Source: Brevundimonas sp. (GTDB taxonomy: Bacteria; Pseudomonadota; Alphaproteobacteria; Caulobacterales; Caulobacteraceae). From it: a DNA stretch of 64,000 nt. The stretch spans positions 1 to 64,000 of the forward strand of contig NZ_JAHBYB010000008.1 in NCBI RefSeq assembly GCF_019636155.1, given 5' to 3'. The translations under genes and the position numbers were made by a program. Under the pieces are notes generated by a model that was given only the letters and a program-made list of their open reading frames with translations, did not search any database and had not been told where the DNA came from. This document shows, in pieces, positions 52,477-63,890 of the stretch (position 1 is the stretch's first letter; each line of letters opens with the position of its first letter).

Positions 52477-53577
52477 ATGCCTTCCCGCATCCGCCGCGCC
52501 TTCGACCAGCGCCTGAAAGACGGCCGGTTGAGCCCCGATCCTGCGCAAGGGTCGGCGCTGGCGGCGCTCGAGCGGCTGGAGCGCGACCTGGGTCGAAAAG
52601 GATTGTTCGGCGCCCGGCCCGAGGTGCGCGGCGTCTATCTGTGGGGACCGCCGGGTCGGGGCAAGTCCATGCTGATGGACCTGTTCTTCGCCTGCGCGCC
52701 CGAGCCGAAGAAGAGCCGCGCCCATTTCCACGCCTTCATGGCCCGGGTCCACGACCTGATCGGCCGCTGGCGCAAGGGCGACCGCAAGGCCCGCCAGGCG
52801 GTGTTCGGGCAATCGAAAGGCGACGACCCCATCGCCCCGGTCGCGGCCCTGATTGCATCCGAGGCGCGGCTGCTGTGCTTCGACGAGCTTCAGGTCACCG
52901 ACATCGCCGACGCCATGATCCTGGGTCGGCTGTTCCAGGCCCTCTTCGACCTGGGCGTGGTGCTGGCCGTCACCTCGAACCGGGAACCCGGCGACCTCTA
53001 TCACAACGGGGTCAACCGCCAGCTCTTCCTGCCCTTCATCGACCTGATCCGCGACCGCTGCGAGGTGGTGTCGGTGGCAGGCGACCGCGACTGGCGGCGC
53101 GAACGCCTGGCCGGGCGCCAGGTCTGGTTCAGCCCGGACAACGCCGAAGCGCGCGCCGCCTTCGAGGCCCTGTGGTCCGAACTGAAGGGCGAGGAGCCGG
53201 AGGAGCCGGCCCATCTGGCGGTCCTGGGCCGCGACATCGTCATCGCCCGCACCGCCGGCAGCCTGGCGCGCGCCACCTTCGCCGAACTGTGCGCCCGGCC
53301 GCTGGGGCCGCAGGACTATCTGGCCGTCGCCGGCCGGTTCCACACTCTGTTCCTGGAAGGAGTCCCAAGACTGGACCCCGCCGCCCAGCAGGAGGCGCGG
53401 CGGCTGGTGACCCTGGTGGACGCGCTTTATGAGGCCGGAGCGCGGCTGGTGGTCCTGGCCGATGCGGCGCCCGACGCCCTGTATCCGACCGGAGTGGGCG
53501 CCTTCGAATTCGAGCGCACCGCCTCGCGCCTGGCCGAGATGTCGGCGGTGGACTGGCTGGCGCGCGCGCCGGCTTGA
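52477..53577 (+). CDS. zapE: ZapE/AFG1-family cell-division ATPase
   Basis: A 366-residue AAA+-like ATPase. P-loop GPPGRGKSMLMDLFF, Walker B RLLCFDELQVTDIADAMIL, and the sensor VTSNREPGDLYHNG; C-terminal VDALYEAGARLVVLADAAPDAL is typical. In E. coli ZapE acts with FtsZ at late division or low oxygen; the eukaryotic homologue AFG1 helps protein turnover in mitochondria. The next gene starts 35 bp downstream and may be co-transcribed. mdh, which often neighbours zapE in alphaproteobacteria, follows convergently. Confidence 0.94.
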   Translation: MPSRIRRAFDQRLKDGRLSPDPAQGSALAALERLERDLGRKGLFGARPEVRGVYLWGPPGRGKSMLMDLFFACAPEPKKSRAHFHAFMARVHDLIGRWRKGDRKARQAVFGQSKGDDPIAPVAALIASEARLLCFDELQVTDIADAMILGRLFQALFDLGVVLAVTSNREPGDLYHNGVNRQLFLPFIDLIRDRCEVVSVAGDRDWRRERLAGRQVWFSPDNAEARAAFEALWSELKGEEPEEPAHLAVLGRDIVIARTAGSLARATFAELCARPLGPQDYLAVAGRFHTLFLEGVPRLDPAAQQEARRLVTLVDALYEAGARLVVLADAAPDALYPTGVGAFEFERTASRLAEMSAVDWLARAPA

Positions 53578-53612
53578 CCCTAAACAGCGGCCGAAAGAGG
53601 AGTTTCGACGCC

Positions 53613-54227
53613 ATGATCCGTTTCCCGCGCCTGACCCCGTTCGCGCCCGCCCTGTCGGCGGCCCTGGTGCTGGGCCTGGCGCCGGCCTCCCTGGCTCAGG
53701 ATACGAGCTCTCGGGCCGCGCCGCCGGCTGAACAGGCTCAGGATCAGGCGCCCCTGGCCGGAGAGGCCCTGATGGCCGCGCCGGGGGTCACCCTGGCCGA
53801 GGCCGGCGCTTGGCTGGCCACCGCCGGCGCCACGGTGGGCGAGCCCCAGACCGCCGGCGGCCGCACCTATATCCCGGTCAGCGACGGCGCCCTGAGCTGG
53901 ACCCTGTGGCTTTACGCCTGCCCGCGCGACGTGTGCGACGACATCCAGTTCAGCGCCATCTTCAGCGGCGCCGGCATCACCCAGGAAAAGGTCAACGACT
54001 GGAACCGGGATCACCGCTTCCTGAAGGCCTTCTTCGCGCCGGCCCAGGGCGACACGCCGCCGCGCGCGGCGGTCCAGTATGACGTGGTCCTGACCGCGCC
54101 GGGGATGGTGCATCTGTCGGAACCGGCCGGAATCTGGGTCGATCTTTTGGGCCAGTTCGCCCGGGCCATGGGCCTGGACCCGAACGCCGCCTCGGTCCCC
54201 GACGCGGCCCCGGCCGCCGAGGACTGA
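53613..54227 (+). CDS. YbjN-domain-like secreted protein
   Basis: A 204-residue exported protein. Signal peptide to about SLAQ (residue 29), a Gln/Ala/Pro-rich spacer, then a compact domain (about 60-180) with TYIPVSDGALSWTLWLYACPRDVCDDIQFSAIF and KVNDWNRDHRFLKAFFAP, resembling the YbjN sensory-transduction/chaperone-like fold. Two Cys (CPRDVC) may form a disulfide. Function unknown. It lies downstream of zapE. Confidence 0.78.
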   Translation: MIRFPRLTPFAPALSAALVLGLAPASLAQDTSSRAAPPAEQAQDQAPLAGEALMAAPGVTLAEAGAWLATAGATVGEPQTAGGRTYIPVSDGALSWTLWLYACPRDVCDDIQFSAIFSGAGITQEKVNDWNRDHRFLKAFFAPAQGDTPPRAAVQYDVVLTAPGMVHLSEPAGIWVDLLGQFARAMGLDPNAASVPDAAPAAED

Positions 54228-54236
54228 CCGGCCGCG

Positions 54237-54266
54237 AAAAAGGGGGCCGCGTCGCCGCGACCCCCT
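54237..54266 (-). terminator. Intrinsic terminator after mdh
   Basis: Minus strand: GGGGGTCGCGG/CGCGGCCCCC hairpin followed by TTTTT, 20 nt past the mdh stop. It also separates mdh from the convergent YbjN-like gene. Confidence 0.85.
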
Positions 54267-54286
54267 GAAGATTCCGGCGTCGCCGA

Positions 54287-55918
<1,632 letters not shown>

Positions 55919-55922
<4 letters not shown>

Positions 55923-56452
55923 GGCTCGCGTTTCAGCGTGACCGTTTCGCCCTTCCATCGGCCGGTCCAGCCGTCACGGACGTGACGCAGGGTCAGGGCG
56001 CCGCCCGGCAGGGCCAGTTCGGCCCGGCCACCCTCGCGCCGGCCGCTGAGGGGCGTGGCGGGCGCCACGCCGTCGCCGAAGGCGCCGTCCAGGGCGCCCG
56101 AGGTCCAGTCCGACAGAACCAGGCGACCCAGGGCTCGTCCGTCCTGCATCACCAGCCAGCTTCCGTCCAGCGGTCCCGCCATGGCGTCGGCCTGGGCCTC
56201 GGCCGCCGCCACCGCCTGGTTGTAGGCGGCGTCCAGGGGCTCGGGCCCGGTGCGATAGCCCAGGCGGAAACGGTCCAGGGTCTCGGGCTCGGTCAGGGGT
56301 TCGAGGCGCGGGCCGCTCATCGGCGCGCTCAGGGCGAAGGCCTCGGACGGTTCGAACGGCCGCACCGGCGGTGGGGCGTAGACATCGGAGGGCGTCGCGG
56401 CCGCATAGGGCGTCTGGACCGTCAACCACAGGATCAACATCGCCGGACTCAT
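55919..56452 (-). CDS. Uncharacterised secreted protein
   Basis: A 177-residue protein with an N-terminal hydrophobic signal (MSPAMLILWLTVQTPYAAAT), a Pro-rich spacer (APPPVRPFEPSEAF) and a C-terminal beta-rich domain (SWLVMQDGRALGRLVLSD...RWKGETVTLKREP) that looks like a small lipocalin-like or META-type barrel. I do not recognise a named family. It is divergent from sdhC and shares the sdh promoter region. Confidence 0.7.
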
Positions 56453-56571
56453 GGGAAGGGAACCTGCGCCGGCCCGGACGACTGAGCAAGTGCGGTCGGT
56501 GCGTTGACACGCTGCGGCGGCGGTCACTAAAGCCTGTTCACCGACATCGGCGCATTGAATTTGCGCGATTT

Positions 56572-56586
56572 TGAGAACGATTCGCA
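56572..56586 (+). promoter_or_regulatory. Fur-like box overlapping the sdhC start codon
   Basis: TGAGAACGATTCGCA matches the other two Fur-type sites in the window at most positions. Its last base is the A of the sdhC ATG (56586), so binding here would cover the ribosome-entry region rather than a normal promoter. Confidence 0.5.
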
Positions 56587-57062
56587 TGTCCCAACCCGCT
56601 CCCGGCGTCGGCGACCCGACGAACGAGGCAGACCTCGATCAGACCGGTCGCTTCGTGATCCAGCCCAACGGCCGCGTCCGTCCGTTGTCGCCGCATCTGC
56701 AGATCTGGCGCTGGCACATCACCATGGCGGCTTCGATCCTGTTCCGGGTCACCATCGGCGCGGCCAGCTTCGGGGCGATCATCGTCCTGGCCTGGATCGC
56801 GGCCCTGGCCAGCGGGCCGGAGGCCTTCGCCCGCGCCGCCGAATGGGCGGGTTCGCCCCTGGGCCTGCTGGTCGGCTTCGGCCTGACGGCGGTGCTGTTC
56901 TCCTTCATCCTGAACGGGGCGCGGCACCTGATCCAGGACACCGGTTCGGCCCTGACGCTGAAGTCGGCCGACCTGTTGTCGCACATCTCGATCTGGGGGG
57001 CGCTGGTGCTGGCGGTCCTGTTCTGGGCGGCCCTGTTCGCCTCGGGGAGGGTTTCGCTGTGA
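56586..57062 (+). CDS. sdhC: Succinate dehydrogenase cytochrome b556 subunit
   Basis: A 158-residue membrane anchor of complex II. GRVRPLSPHLQIWRWHITMAASILFRVTIG has the SdhC signature with Ser and Arg near the quinone site; heme-ligand His in NGARHLIQDTG region/SHISIW. Three transmembrane helices (about 55-80, 90-115, 130-155). It heads sdhCDAB; sdhD starts at an overlapping GTGA. The start follows the Fur-like box. Confidence 0.93.
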   Translation: MSQPAPGVGDPTNEADLDQTGRFVIQPNGRVRPLSPHLQIWRWHITMAASILFRVTIGAASFGAIIVLAWIAALASGPEAFARAAEWAGSPLGLLVGFGLTAVLFSFILNGARHLIQDTGSALTLKSADLLSHISIWGALVLAVLFWAALFASGRVSL

Positions 57063-57463
57063 GCGGACGCGTCGAATATCGCAGGGGCGTGCGGGTGTCC
57101 CAACGCCACGGCGCCGGAGAGTGGGCGACCGAGCGGGTGCTGCTGCTGGCCCTGATGCCGCTGGGCCTTTGGCTGGCCGTCAGCGCCTTCGGCCTGGTCG
57201 GCGCCGATTACGACCAGATGCTGGCCTGGTTCGGCAAGGGGCTGAACGCCGCCCTGGCCAGCCTGACCGCCCTGGTCTTCTGCGCCTATGCGGCCCTGGC
57301 CTGGAAGGTGATCGTCGAGGACTACATCCACGCGCCACGCAACAAGACCCTGCTGCTGGTCCTGGTGAACCTGGTCTTCCTGGCGCTGGCGGCCGCCAGC
57401 ATCTTCTTCATCGTGCGGCTGGCGCTGGGTTCGGCGCCGCTGCCTGCCGGCATCGGAGCCTGA
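57059..57463 (+). CDS. sdhD: Succinate dehydrogenase membrane anchor subunit
   Basis: A 134-residue membrane subunit of complex II, starting with GTG in the GTGA overlap with sdh[31 protein letters not shown] is the N-terminus with the first helix; two more helices span about 60-82 and 98-122; [10 protein letters not shown] is near the heme/quinone region. The family sequence is diverse; position and helices secure the call. Confidence 0.92.
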   Translation: MSGRVEYRRGVRVSQRHGAGEWATERVLLLALMPLGLWLAVSAFGLVGADYDQMLAWFGKGLNAALASLTALVFCAYAALAWKVIVEDYIHAPRNKTLLLVLVNLVFLALAAASIFFIVRLALGSAPLPAGIGA

Positions 57464-57470
57464 GCGCGTC

Positions 57471-59270
57471 ATGACAAAGCTTGGGGCTGCATATGAATTC
57501 GTCGATCACGCCTATGACGTGGTGGTGGTGGGCGCCGGCGGCTCGGGCCTGCGCGCGGCCCTGGGCGCGGCCCAGGCCGGCCTGAAGGTCGCCTGCGTCA
57601 CCAAGGTCTTCCCGACTCGCAGCCACACGGTCGCGGCCCAGGGCGGCATCTCGGCCAGCCTGGGCAATATGGGCGAGGACGACTGGCGCTGGCACATGTA
57701 CGACACCGTCAAGGGGTCGGACTGGCTGGGCGACCAGGACGCCATCGAATACATGGTCCGCGAGGCGCCCCAGGCGGTCTATGAGCTGGAGCACTGGGGC
57801 GTGCCCTTCTCGCGCACCGAGGAAGGCAAGATCTATCAGCGCGCCTTCGGCGGCATGACCCGCAACTATGGCGAGGCGCCGGTCCAGCGCACCTGCGCCG
57901 CCGCCGACCGCACCGGCCACGCCATCCTGCACACCCTGTACGGCCAGTCGGTGCGGCGCGAGGTCGAGTTCTTCATCGAATTCTTCGCCCTGGACCTGAT
58001 CATGGACGGCGGCGCCTGCGTCGGCGTCACGGCGCTGAAGCTGGACGACGGGACCCTGCACCGCTTCCGCGCCAAGACCACCATCCTGGCCACCGGCGGT
58101 TATGGCCGGGCCTATTTCAGCGCCACCAGCGCCCACACCTGCACCGGCGACGGCAACGCCATGGTGCTGCGCGCCGGCCTGCCGCTGCAGGACATGGAGT
58201 TCGTCCAGTTCCACCCCACCGGCATCTATGGCGCCGGCTGTCTGATCACCGAAGGGGTGCGCGGCGAGGGCGGCTACCTGACCAATTCCGAGGGCGAGCG
58301 GTTCATGGAGCGCTATGCGCCGACCGTGAAGGACCTGGCCCCGCGCGACATGGTCTCACGCTCCATGACCATCGAGATCCGCGAGGGCAGGGGCGTGGGT
58401 CCGAAGAAGGACCACATCTTCCTGCACCTGGATCACCTGGACCCGGAGATCATCCACCAGCGCCTGCCGGGCATTTCCGAAAGCGCCCGCATCTTCGCCG
58501 GGGTGGACGTGACCAAGGAGCCGATCCCGGTCCTGCCGACCGTCCACTACAACATGGGCGGCATCCCCACGAACTATCACGGCGAGGTCCTGACCAAGCG
58601 GGGCGATGACGCCGACGCCGTGGTGCCCGGCCTGATGGCGGTGGGTGAAGCGGCTTGCGTCTCGGTGCACGGCGCCAACCGGTTGGGCTCCAACAGCCTG
58701 ATCGACCTGGTGGTGTTCGGCCGCGCGGCGGGCCTGCGCGCCGGCGAGACGATCGACAAGGCCAGCGCCGTCCCCGAAGCCCCCGCCTCGGCCACCGACG
58801 CCCACCTGGCGCGGCTGGACAGGTTCCGCAACGCCTCGGGCTCGACCCCGACCGCCCATCTGCGCCTGGCCATGCAGCGCGCCATGCAGGAGGACGCCGC
58901 CGTCTTCCGCACCGGCGAGACCCTGGAACAGGGCGTCAATCGGGTGCGCGAGGTGTTCAAGGCCTCGGACGACATCAAGACCACTGATCGCGGCCTGATC
59001 TGGAACACCGACCTGGTCGAGACCCTGGAATACGACAATCTGATCGGTCAGGCCGTCGTCACCATCGAAGGCGCCCTGAACCGCACCGAAAGCCGCGGCG
59101 CCCACGCGCGCGAGGATTATCCGAACCGCGACGACGCCAACTGGATGAAACACACCCTGTCGTGGCTGGACGAGGCCAAGGGGCAGTCGAAGATCGATTA
59201 CCGCCCGGTCCACAGCTACACCATGACCAAGGACGTGGATTACATCCCGCCCAAAGAGCGGAAGTACTGA
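57471..59270 (+). CDS. sdhA: Succinate dehydrogenase flavoprotein subunit
   Basis: A 599-residue FAD subunit oxidising succinate to fumarate. FAD fold [20 protein letters not shown]; covalent-FAD His in [38 protein letters not shown]; substrate loop [25 protein letters not shown]; active-site Arg near [19 protein letters not shown]-terminal [18 protein letters not shown] is the conserved tail. Third gene of the operon. Confidence 0.97.
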   Translation: MTKLGAAYEFVDHAYDVVVVGAGGSGLRAALGAAQAGLKVACVTKVFPTRSHTVAAQGGISASLGNMGEDDWRWHMYDTVKGSDWLGDQDAIEYMVREAPQAVYELEHWGVPFSRTEEGKIYQRAFGGMTRNYGEAPVQRTCAAADRTGHAILHTLYGQSVRREVEFFIEFFALDLIMDGGACVGVTALKLDDGTLHRFRAKTTILATGGYGRAYFSATSAHTCTGDGNAMVLRAGLPLQDMEFVQFHPTGIYGAGCLITEGVRGEGGYLTNSEGERFMERYAPTVKDLAPRDMVSRSMTIEIREGRGVGPKKDHIFLHLDHLDPEIIHQRLPGISESARIFAGVDVTKEPIPVLPTVHYNMGGIPTNYHGEVLTKRGDDADAVVPGLMAVGEAACVSVHGANRLGSNSLIDLVVFGRAAGLRAGETIDKASAVPEAPASATDAHLARLDRFRNASGSTPTAHLRLAMQRAMQEDAAVFRTGETLEQGVNRVREVFKASDDIKTTDRGLIWNTDLVETLEYDNLIGQAVVTIEGALNRTESRGAHAREDYPNRDDANWMKHTLSWLDEAKGQSKIDYRPVHSYTMTKDVDYIPPKERKY

Positions 59271-59277
59271 GGCCCCG

Positions 59278-60081
59278 ATGGTTCAGCTCACCCTCCCCAA
59301 AGGTTCGCGGCCCACGACCGGCAAGGTGCACAAGGCCCCGCCGGGCGCCCAGAACGTCAAGACCTACAAGGTCTATCGCTACGATCCCGAGGTGGACGCC
59401 GCCCCGCGCTGGGACGTCTATGAAGTGTCGGCCGACGACCACGGGCCGATGCTGCTGGACGCCCTGATCCACATCAAGAACGAGATCGATCCGACCCTGA
59501 CCTTCCGCCGGTCGTGCCGCGAGGGCATCTGCGGCTCGTGCTCGATGAACATCGATGGGACCAACACCCTGGCCTGCACCAAGGGCTGGGACGAATGCCG
59601 GTCCTCGACCATCGCCATCGCCCCCCTGCCGCACCAGCCGGTGGTCAAGGATCTGGTGACGGACCTGAGCCTGTTCTACGCCCAGTATGACTCGATCCAG
59701 CCCTGGCTTCAGTCCGATGCGCCGGACCCGCAGAAGGAACGTCTGCAGAGCCCTGAGGATCGCGAGAAGCTGGACGGCCTCTACGAATGCATCCTGTGCG
59801 CCTGCTGCTCGACCTCCTGCCCCAGCTACTGGTGGAACCAGACCGAATACCTCGGACCGGCCGCGCTTCTGCAGGCCTATCGCTGGATCGCCGACAGCCG
59901 CGACGACGCCACGGACAAGCGCCTCGACGACCTGGAGGACCCGTTCAAACTCTATCGCTGCCACACCATCATGAACTGCGCCCAGGTGTGTCCGAAGGGT
60001 CTGAACCCCGCCAAGGCCATTGCCGAAACCAAGACCCTGATGGTCTCGCCCAGCCGCCACAAGGCCAAGACGCCGGCCTGA
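59278..60081 (+). CDS. sdhB: Succinate dehydrogenase iron-sulfur subunit
   Basis: A 267-residue subunit with three clusters. The [2Fe-2S] ligands are in [16 protein letters not shown] plus TLACT; the [4Fe-4S] and [3Fe-4S] ligands are in [16 protein letters not shown] and [17 protein letters not shown]. It passes electrons from SdhA to the membrane subunits. It begins seven bases after sdhA. A ferredoxin gene follows 38 bp downstream. Confidence 0.97.
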   Translation: MVQLTLPKGSRPTTGKVHKAPPGAQNVKTYKVYRYDPEVDAAPRWDVYEVSADDHGPMLLDALIHIKNEIDPTLTFRRSCREGICGSCSMNIDGTNTLACTKGWDECRSSTIAIAPLPHQPVVKDLVTDLSLFYAQYDSIQPWLQSDAPDPQKERLQSPEDREKLDGLYECILCACCSTSCPSYWWNQTEYLGPAALLQAYRWIADSRDDATDKRLDDLEDPFKLYRCHTIMNCAQVCPKGLNPAKAIAETKTLMVSPSRHKAKTPA

Positions 60082-60119
60082 GGCTTGATCGGCGCGCGGC
60101 TTGCGCTAGTGGGGTTCGC

Positions 60120-60440
60120 ATGGCGAAGATCACCTATATCGAACACGACGGGACCGAATACGCGGTCGAGGTCCGCAACGGCCTGTCGGTGATGGAAGGC
60201 GCCATCCGCAACAATGTGCCGGGCATCGACGCCGACTGCGGCGGCGCCTGCGCCTGCGCCACCTGCCATGTCTATGTGGACGAGGCGTTCCAGGACGTCA
60301 CCGGCCGCCCCTCGGCCATGGAGGAATCGATGCTGGACTTCGCCGAAAACGTCCAGCCGAACAGCCGTCTGTCCTGCCAGATCCGGGTGTCCGACGATCT
60401 GGACGGCCTGATCGTGCGCCTGCCTGAAAACCAGCACTGA
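60120..60440 (+). CDS. Adrenodoxin-type [2Fe-2S] ferredoxin
   Basis: A 106-residue ferredoxin. The cluster ligands are C40, C46, C49 ([12 protein letters not shown]) and C86 (LSCQIR), the CX5CX2C pattern of vertebrate-type ferredoxins. It serves as an electron carrier for cluster assembly or monooxygenases; a reductase-like protein is encoded at 18679-19884. It lies immediately downstream of sdhB and may be co-transcribed with complex II. Confidence 0.92.
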   Translation: MAKITYIEHDGTEYAVEVRNGLSVMEGAIRNNVPGIDADCGGACACATCHVYVDEAFQDVTGRPSAMEESMLDFAENVQPNSRLSCQIRVSDDLDGLIVRLPENQH

Positions 60441-60567
60441 GGGCCTTTCACGCGTTCGGCGCCGATCCGGCGCCTGGCGTCCCGCAAGCCGCCGCATTTG
60501 CATGTGCGAATAAGGGGCCCTTATGCTGGGGGTCCTCCCCCCACCTAAACAGTTCGAAGGATTGCCT

Positions 60568-61146
60568 ATGCGTTTCGCCGTTCTCGCCGCCGCCTCCCTG
60601 CTGACCCTCGCCGGCGCCGCCCACGCCCAGGAGCCCGCCGACGCGCCGGCCGCCCAGGCCTCCGTCACGCCCGCTACCGTCACCGACGACGAGCTGCTGA
60701 AATTCTCGGCCGCCATGACCAAGCTGCGCACCGTGGCCGCCGCCGTGGGTTCGGGAACCCCGACCGAGGAACAGCAGGCCGAGATGGCCGCCGCGGTCGA
60801 ATCCTCGGGCCTGGAGATCGACCGGTTCAACGCCATCGCCCATATCTCGGGCGATCCGCTGTTCCGCGCCCGGCTGAACGTGGCCTCGGCCCCCGCCTCG
60901 GCGGAAGGTTCGGTCGGCGCCTCGGTCAGTGACGACGAACTGGGTCGTTACGCCCGCGCCGCGACCCAGGCCCGCACCGTGGCCCAGGCCGGCGGCACCC
61001 CGGCCGAACAGCAGGCCGGCATGGCCGCCGCGGTCGAAGGCCAGGGCCTGACCCTGGACCGGTTCAACGCCATCTCGGCCGCCACCTCCAGCGACAGCCG
61101 CCTGCGCGCCCGCGTGGCCCTGGAGCAGCTGAAGGCCGAAGCCTGA
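60568..61146 (+). CDS. Secreted DUF4168-like protein with duplicated domain
   Basis: A 192-residue exported protein: signal MRFAVLAAASLLTLAGAAHAQ, then two copies of a DUF4168-like unit of about 60 residues (DDELLKFSAAMTKLRTVAAA...LEIDRFNAIAHIS and DDELGRYARAATQARTVAQA...LTLDRFNAISAAT). Internal duplication is clear from the shared DDEL, EQQA-MAAAVE and LDRFNAI segments. Helical, function unknown. A strong terminator follows. Confidence 0.85.
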   Translation: MRFAVLAAASLLTLAGAAHAQEPADAPAAQASVTPATVTDDELLKFSAAMTKLRTVAAAVGSGTPTEEQQAEMAAAVESSGLEIDRFNAIAHISGDPLFRARLNVASAPASAEGSVGASVSDDELGRYARAATQARTVAQAGGTPAEQQAGMAAAVEGQGLTLDRFNAISAATSSDSRLRARVALEQLKAEA

Positions 61147-61172
61147 TCGCCCATTCGGCGTGAAGACGAAGA

Positions 61173-61204
61173 AGGGGCGACGCCGCCGGCGCCGCCCCTT
61201 TTTT
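61173..61204 (+). terminator. Intrinsic terminator after the DUF4168-like gene
   Basis: AGGGGCG/CGCCCCT hairpin with an inner CG-rich stem, followed by a run of six T. It lies between this gene and convergent gcdH. Confidence 0.85.
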
Positions 61205-61233
61205 CTGCGTCGAGGTTCGGTCGCGGCGACGGC

Positions 61234-62424
61234 CTAGAAGGCGCTCTCGCCGGTGATGGCCCGGCCCAGGATCAGGGCGTGGACGTCGTGGGCGCCCTCA
61301 TAGGTGTTGACCGTCTCCAGGTTCATGGCGTGGCGCATGACGTGAAGCTCGCCGGTGATGCCGGCGCCGCCGTGCATGTCGCGGGCCTCGCGGGCGATGG
61401 CCAGGGCCTTGCCGCAGTTGTTGCGCTTCATCATCGAGATGGCTTCCGGAACCCAGGCGCCGGTGTCCAGAAGGCGGCCCAGGGCATAGGCGCCCTCGAA
61501 CCCCAGGAAGATCTCGGTCTGCATGTCGGCCAGCTTCTTCTGCACCAGTTGGCGCGACGACAGGGGCCGACCGAACAGCATCCGCTCGGCGACATAGTCG
61601 CGCGTGGCGTGGAAACAGAATTCCGCCGCCCCCATGGCCCCCCAGGCGATGCCGTAGCGCGCCTTGTTCAGGCAGGAGAACGGCCCGCGCAGGCCCTTGA
61701 CGCCGGGCAGCAGATTTTCTTCCGGCACCAGGACGTCGTTCAGCCCGATGTCGCCGGTGATGGAGGCGCGCAGGCTCAGCTTGTCGCCGATCTTGTCGGT
61801 GGTGAAGCCGTCCATGCCGCGTTCGACGATGAAGCCGCGGATCACGTCATCCAGCTTGGCCCAGACGATGGCCAGATCGGCGATGGGCGAGTTGGTGATC
61901 CAGTATTTGGCGCCGTTCAGCCGGTATCCGCCCTCTACCTTTTCGGCGCGGGTCTTCATCCCCGCGGGGTCTGAACCGCCGTCGGCCTCGGTCAGGCCGA
62001 AACAGCCGATCAGTTCGCCCGCCGCCATGCGCGGCAGGAAGCGCATCTTCTGCTCTTCCGACCCGAAGGCGTAGATCGGATACATGGCCAGGGACGACTG
62101 CACGCTCATGGCGCTGCGGTAGCCGCTGTCGATCGCCTCGATCTCGCGCGCGATCAGGCCATAGGCGACGTGGCTGGCGCCCGACCCGCCATATTGTTCC
62201 GGCAGCATGGCCCCCAGGAAGCCCATCTCGCCCATCTCGGTCATGATGGAACGGTCGAAGGTCTCGTCGCGGAAGGCGGCGACGATGCGCGGCAACAGCC
62301 TGTCGCGGGCGTAGGCGCGCGCCGCGTCGCGGATCATGGCCTCGTCGTCGGTCAGCCGGCCGTCCAGGTCCAGCGGGTCGTCCCAGCGGAAGGTCTTGGC
62401 GGGTGCGTTCGAGCCGTCGGCCAT
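61234..62424 (-). CDS. gcdH: Glutaryl-CoA dehydrogenase
   Basis: A 396-residue flavoenzyme that oxidatively decarboxylates glutaryl-CoA to crotonyl-CoA in lysine/tryptophan breakdown. The GCDH motifs are [62 protein letters not shown], and the catalytic Glu in [21 protein letters not shown]. Distinct from the general acyl-CoA dehydrogenase at 37934. A lone gene on its strand. Confidence 0.94.
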   Translation of the reverse strand: MADGSNAPAKTFRWDDPLDLDGRLTDDEAMIRDAARAYARDRLLPRIVAAFRDETFDRSIMTEMGEMGFLGAMLPEQYGGSGASHVAYGLIAREIEAIDSGYRSAMSVQSSLAMYPIYAFGSEEQKMRFLPRMAAGELIGCFGLTEADGGSDPAGMKTRAEKVEGGYRLNGAKYWITNSPIADLAIVWAKLDDVIRGFIVERGMDGFTTDKIGDKLSLRASITGDIGLNDVLVPEENLLPGVKGLRGPFSCLNKARYGIAWGAMGAAEFCFHATRDYVAERMLFGRPLSSRQLVQKKLADMQTEIFLGFEGAYALGRLLDTGAWVPEAISMMKRNNCGKALAIAREARDMHGGAGITGELHVMRHAMNLETVNTYEGAHDVHALILGRAITGESAF

Positions 62425-62532
62425 GTCGGGTCGGTTCCTGTGTTCCGGAAATCCGGGGCTTTAAGCCAAATCGTCGCGCCGGGGTAGGGGGCGACTGGAG
62501 CCCGGCGGCGGACCGGGTTACCCTGCGTCCCC

Positions 62533-62799
62533 ATGAAAGCGACCCTGAACCGTCTGTTCGCCGAACACCCGCGCGAGGTCGGCGAAAGCTATTTCGAGCA
62601 CATGGCCGCCTCGTCCGGCTTCGGCTTCAAGCTGCTGAAGCTGGCCGCCTGCGCCTTCGCCCACGCGGTGGTGCCGGGGGTGCACAAGGCCACGGTCTCA
62701 TCGAACATCTGCCGCATGGCGACCGAGATGAGCGGCCGCGCCGAAGAGGCCCGGGACTGCCGGATGCGCGACGCGGGGGTCTGGGACCCGGGGCTGTGA
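62533..62799 (+). CDS. DUF6356 family protein
   Basis: An 88-residue protein beginning MKATLNRLFAEHPREVGESYFEHMAASSGFGFKLL, which I recognise as DUF6356, a small alphaproteobacterial family. A central helix (LAACAFAHAVVPGVH) could associate with membrane. Function unknown. It is transcribed divergently from gcdH and convergent with the SDR. Confidence 0.75.
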   Translation: MKATLNRLFAEHPREVGESYFEHMAASSGFGFKLLKLAACAFAHAVVPGVHKATVSSNICRMATEMSGRAEEARDCRMRDAGVWDPGL

Positions 62800-62802
62800 C
62801 GG

Positions 62803-63597
62803 CTACTGGGCCGTCATCCCCCCGTCGATCTTGAACTCCGAGCCGGTGACGAATTTCGACTCGTCCGAGGCCAGGTAGAGGACGCACCAGGCCACGTCGT
62901 CCGGCTCGCCGATGCGCTTGAGCGGTATGCCGCGGCTTAAGCGTTCGTGCGCCTTGGCCTCGTCGCCGCCGCTCATGGCGATGAAGGGGTCCAGGATGGC
63001 GGTCTTGATGAAGACCGGATGCACGGAATTGCAGCGCACGTTCCAGTCGGCCTTGGCGGCCTCCAGGGCGACGGTCTTGGTGTACATCCACACGCCCGCC
63101 TTGGTGGCGTTGTAGGCGCCCATCCCTGGCCCCGCCGCCAGGCCGGCGATCGACGAAATATTGATGATCGAGGCAGGCGCGCTGGCCCTCAGGTGCGGCA
63201 TGGCGTGTTTGCAGCCGAACATGACCGAGCGCAGGTTGATCTCGAACTGGCGGTTCCAGTTGGCAGCCGTGTCCTGCTCGACGAAGACCAGGTCGCCGCC
63301 GATCCCGGCATTGTTCACCAGCACCGACAGCCCGCCCATCTGGCCCACGGCGGCGGCGATGACGGCGGCCCACTGGTCTTCGTCGGCGACGTCATGGACA
63401 TGGGCGAAGGCCGCGCCGGGGATCTCGGCGTTGATCGCCTCGGCCAGGGCGGCGACACGCGGCCCGTCGATATCGGTGACGGCGACCCGCGCGCCCTCGC
63501 GCGCCAGCATCCAGGCCATGGCCTCGCCCAAGCCGCCGGCCGCCCCGGTGATCAGGGCGGCCTTGCCGGCCACCCGCCCCTGTTTCGCGCCCGTCAT
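62803..63597 (-). CDS. Short-chain dehydrogenase/reductase
   Basis: A 264-residue classical SDR. NAD(P) loop [23 protein letters not shown]; catalytic Ser in INISSIAG and Tyr/Lys in [20 protein letters not shown] after strand two indicates NAD preference. The C-terminal [16 protein letters not shown] is usual. It overlaps the PCD gene by 4 nt. The substrate is unknown. Confidence 0.92.
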   Translation of the reverse strand: MTGAKQGRVAGKAALITGAAGGLGEAMAWMLAREGARVAVTDIDGPRVAALAEAINAEIPGAAFAHVHDVADEDQWAAVIAAAVGQMGGLSVLVNNAGIGGDLVFVEQDTAANWNRQFEINLRSVMFGCKHAMPHLRASAPASIINISSIAGLAAGPGMGAYNATKAGVWMYTKTVALEAAKADWNVRCNSVHPVFIKTAILDPFIAMSGGDEAKAHERLSRGIPLKRIGEPDDVAWCVLYLASDESKFVTGSEFKIDGGMTAQ

Positions 63598-63890
63598 TTC
63601 GCGTCTCCGGCGATGGAATCGATGAACCGCGCCAAATCCAGATCCTTCTGCGTCACCCCGCCCGCGTCATGGGTGGTCAGCAGCACCTCGACCCGGTTGT
63701 AGACGTTCGACCATTCGGGGTGATGGTCCATGGTCTCGGCCTTCAGGGCCACGCGGTTCATGAAGCCCCAGGCGGCGTTGAAGTCGGCGAAGGCCAGGCT
63801 GCGCGCGATGGCCGGGCGCGGATCGTCGGCGTGGCGCCAGCCGGGCAGGTCGCCCAGGGCCTGCTGAACCTCGATGACGGAACTGGACAT
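63594..63890 (-). CDS. phhB: Pterin-4a-carbinolamine dehydratase
   Basis: A 98-residue enzyme recycling the pterin cofactor of phenylalanine hydroxylase. LPGWRH near the start, [16 protein letters not shown], and the signature [29 protein letters not shown]. The ATG at 63890 gives the family length. It supports aromatic amino acid catabolism together with hmgA. It is the upstream gene of the SDR operon. Confidence 0.93.
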   Translation of the reverse strand: MSSSVIEVQQALGDLPGWRHADDPRPAIARSLAFADFNAAWGFMNRVALKAETMDHHPEWSNVYNRVEVLLTTHDAGGVTQKDLDLARFIDSIAGDAK

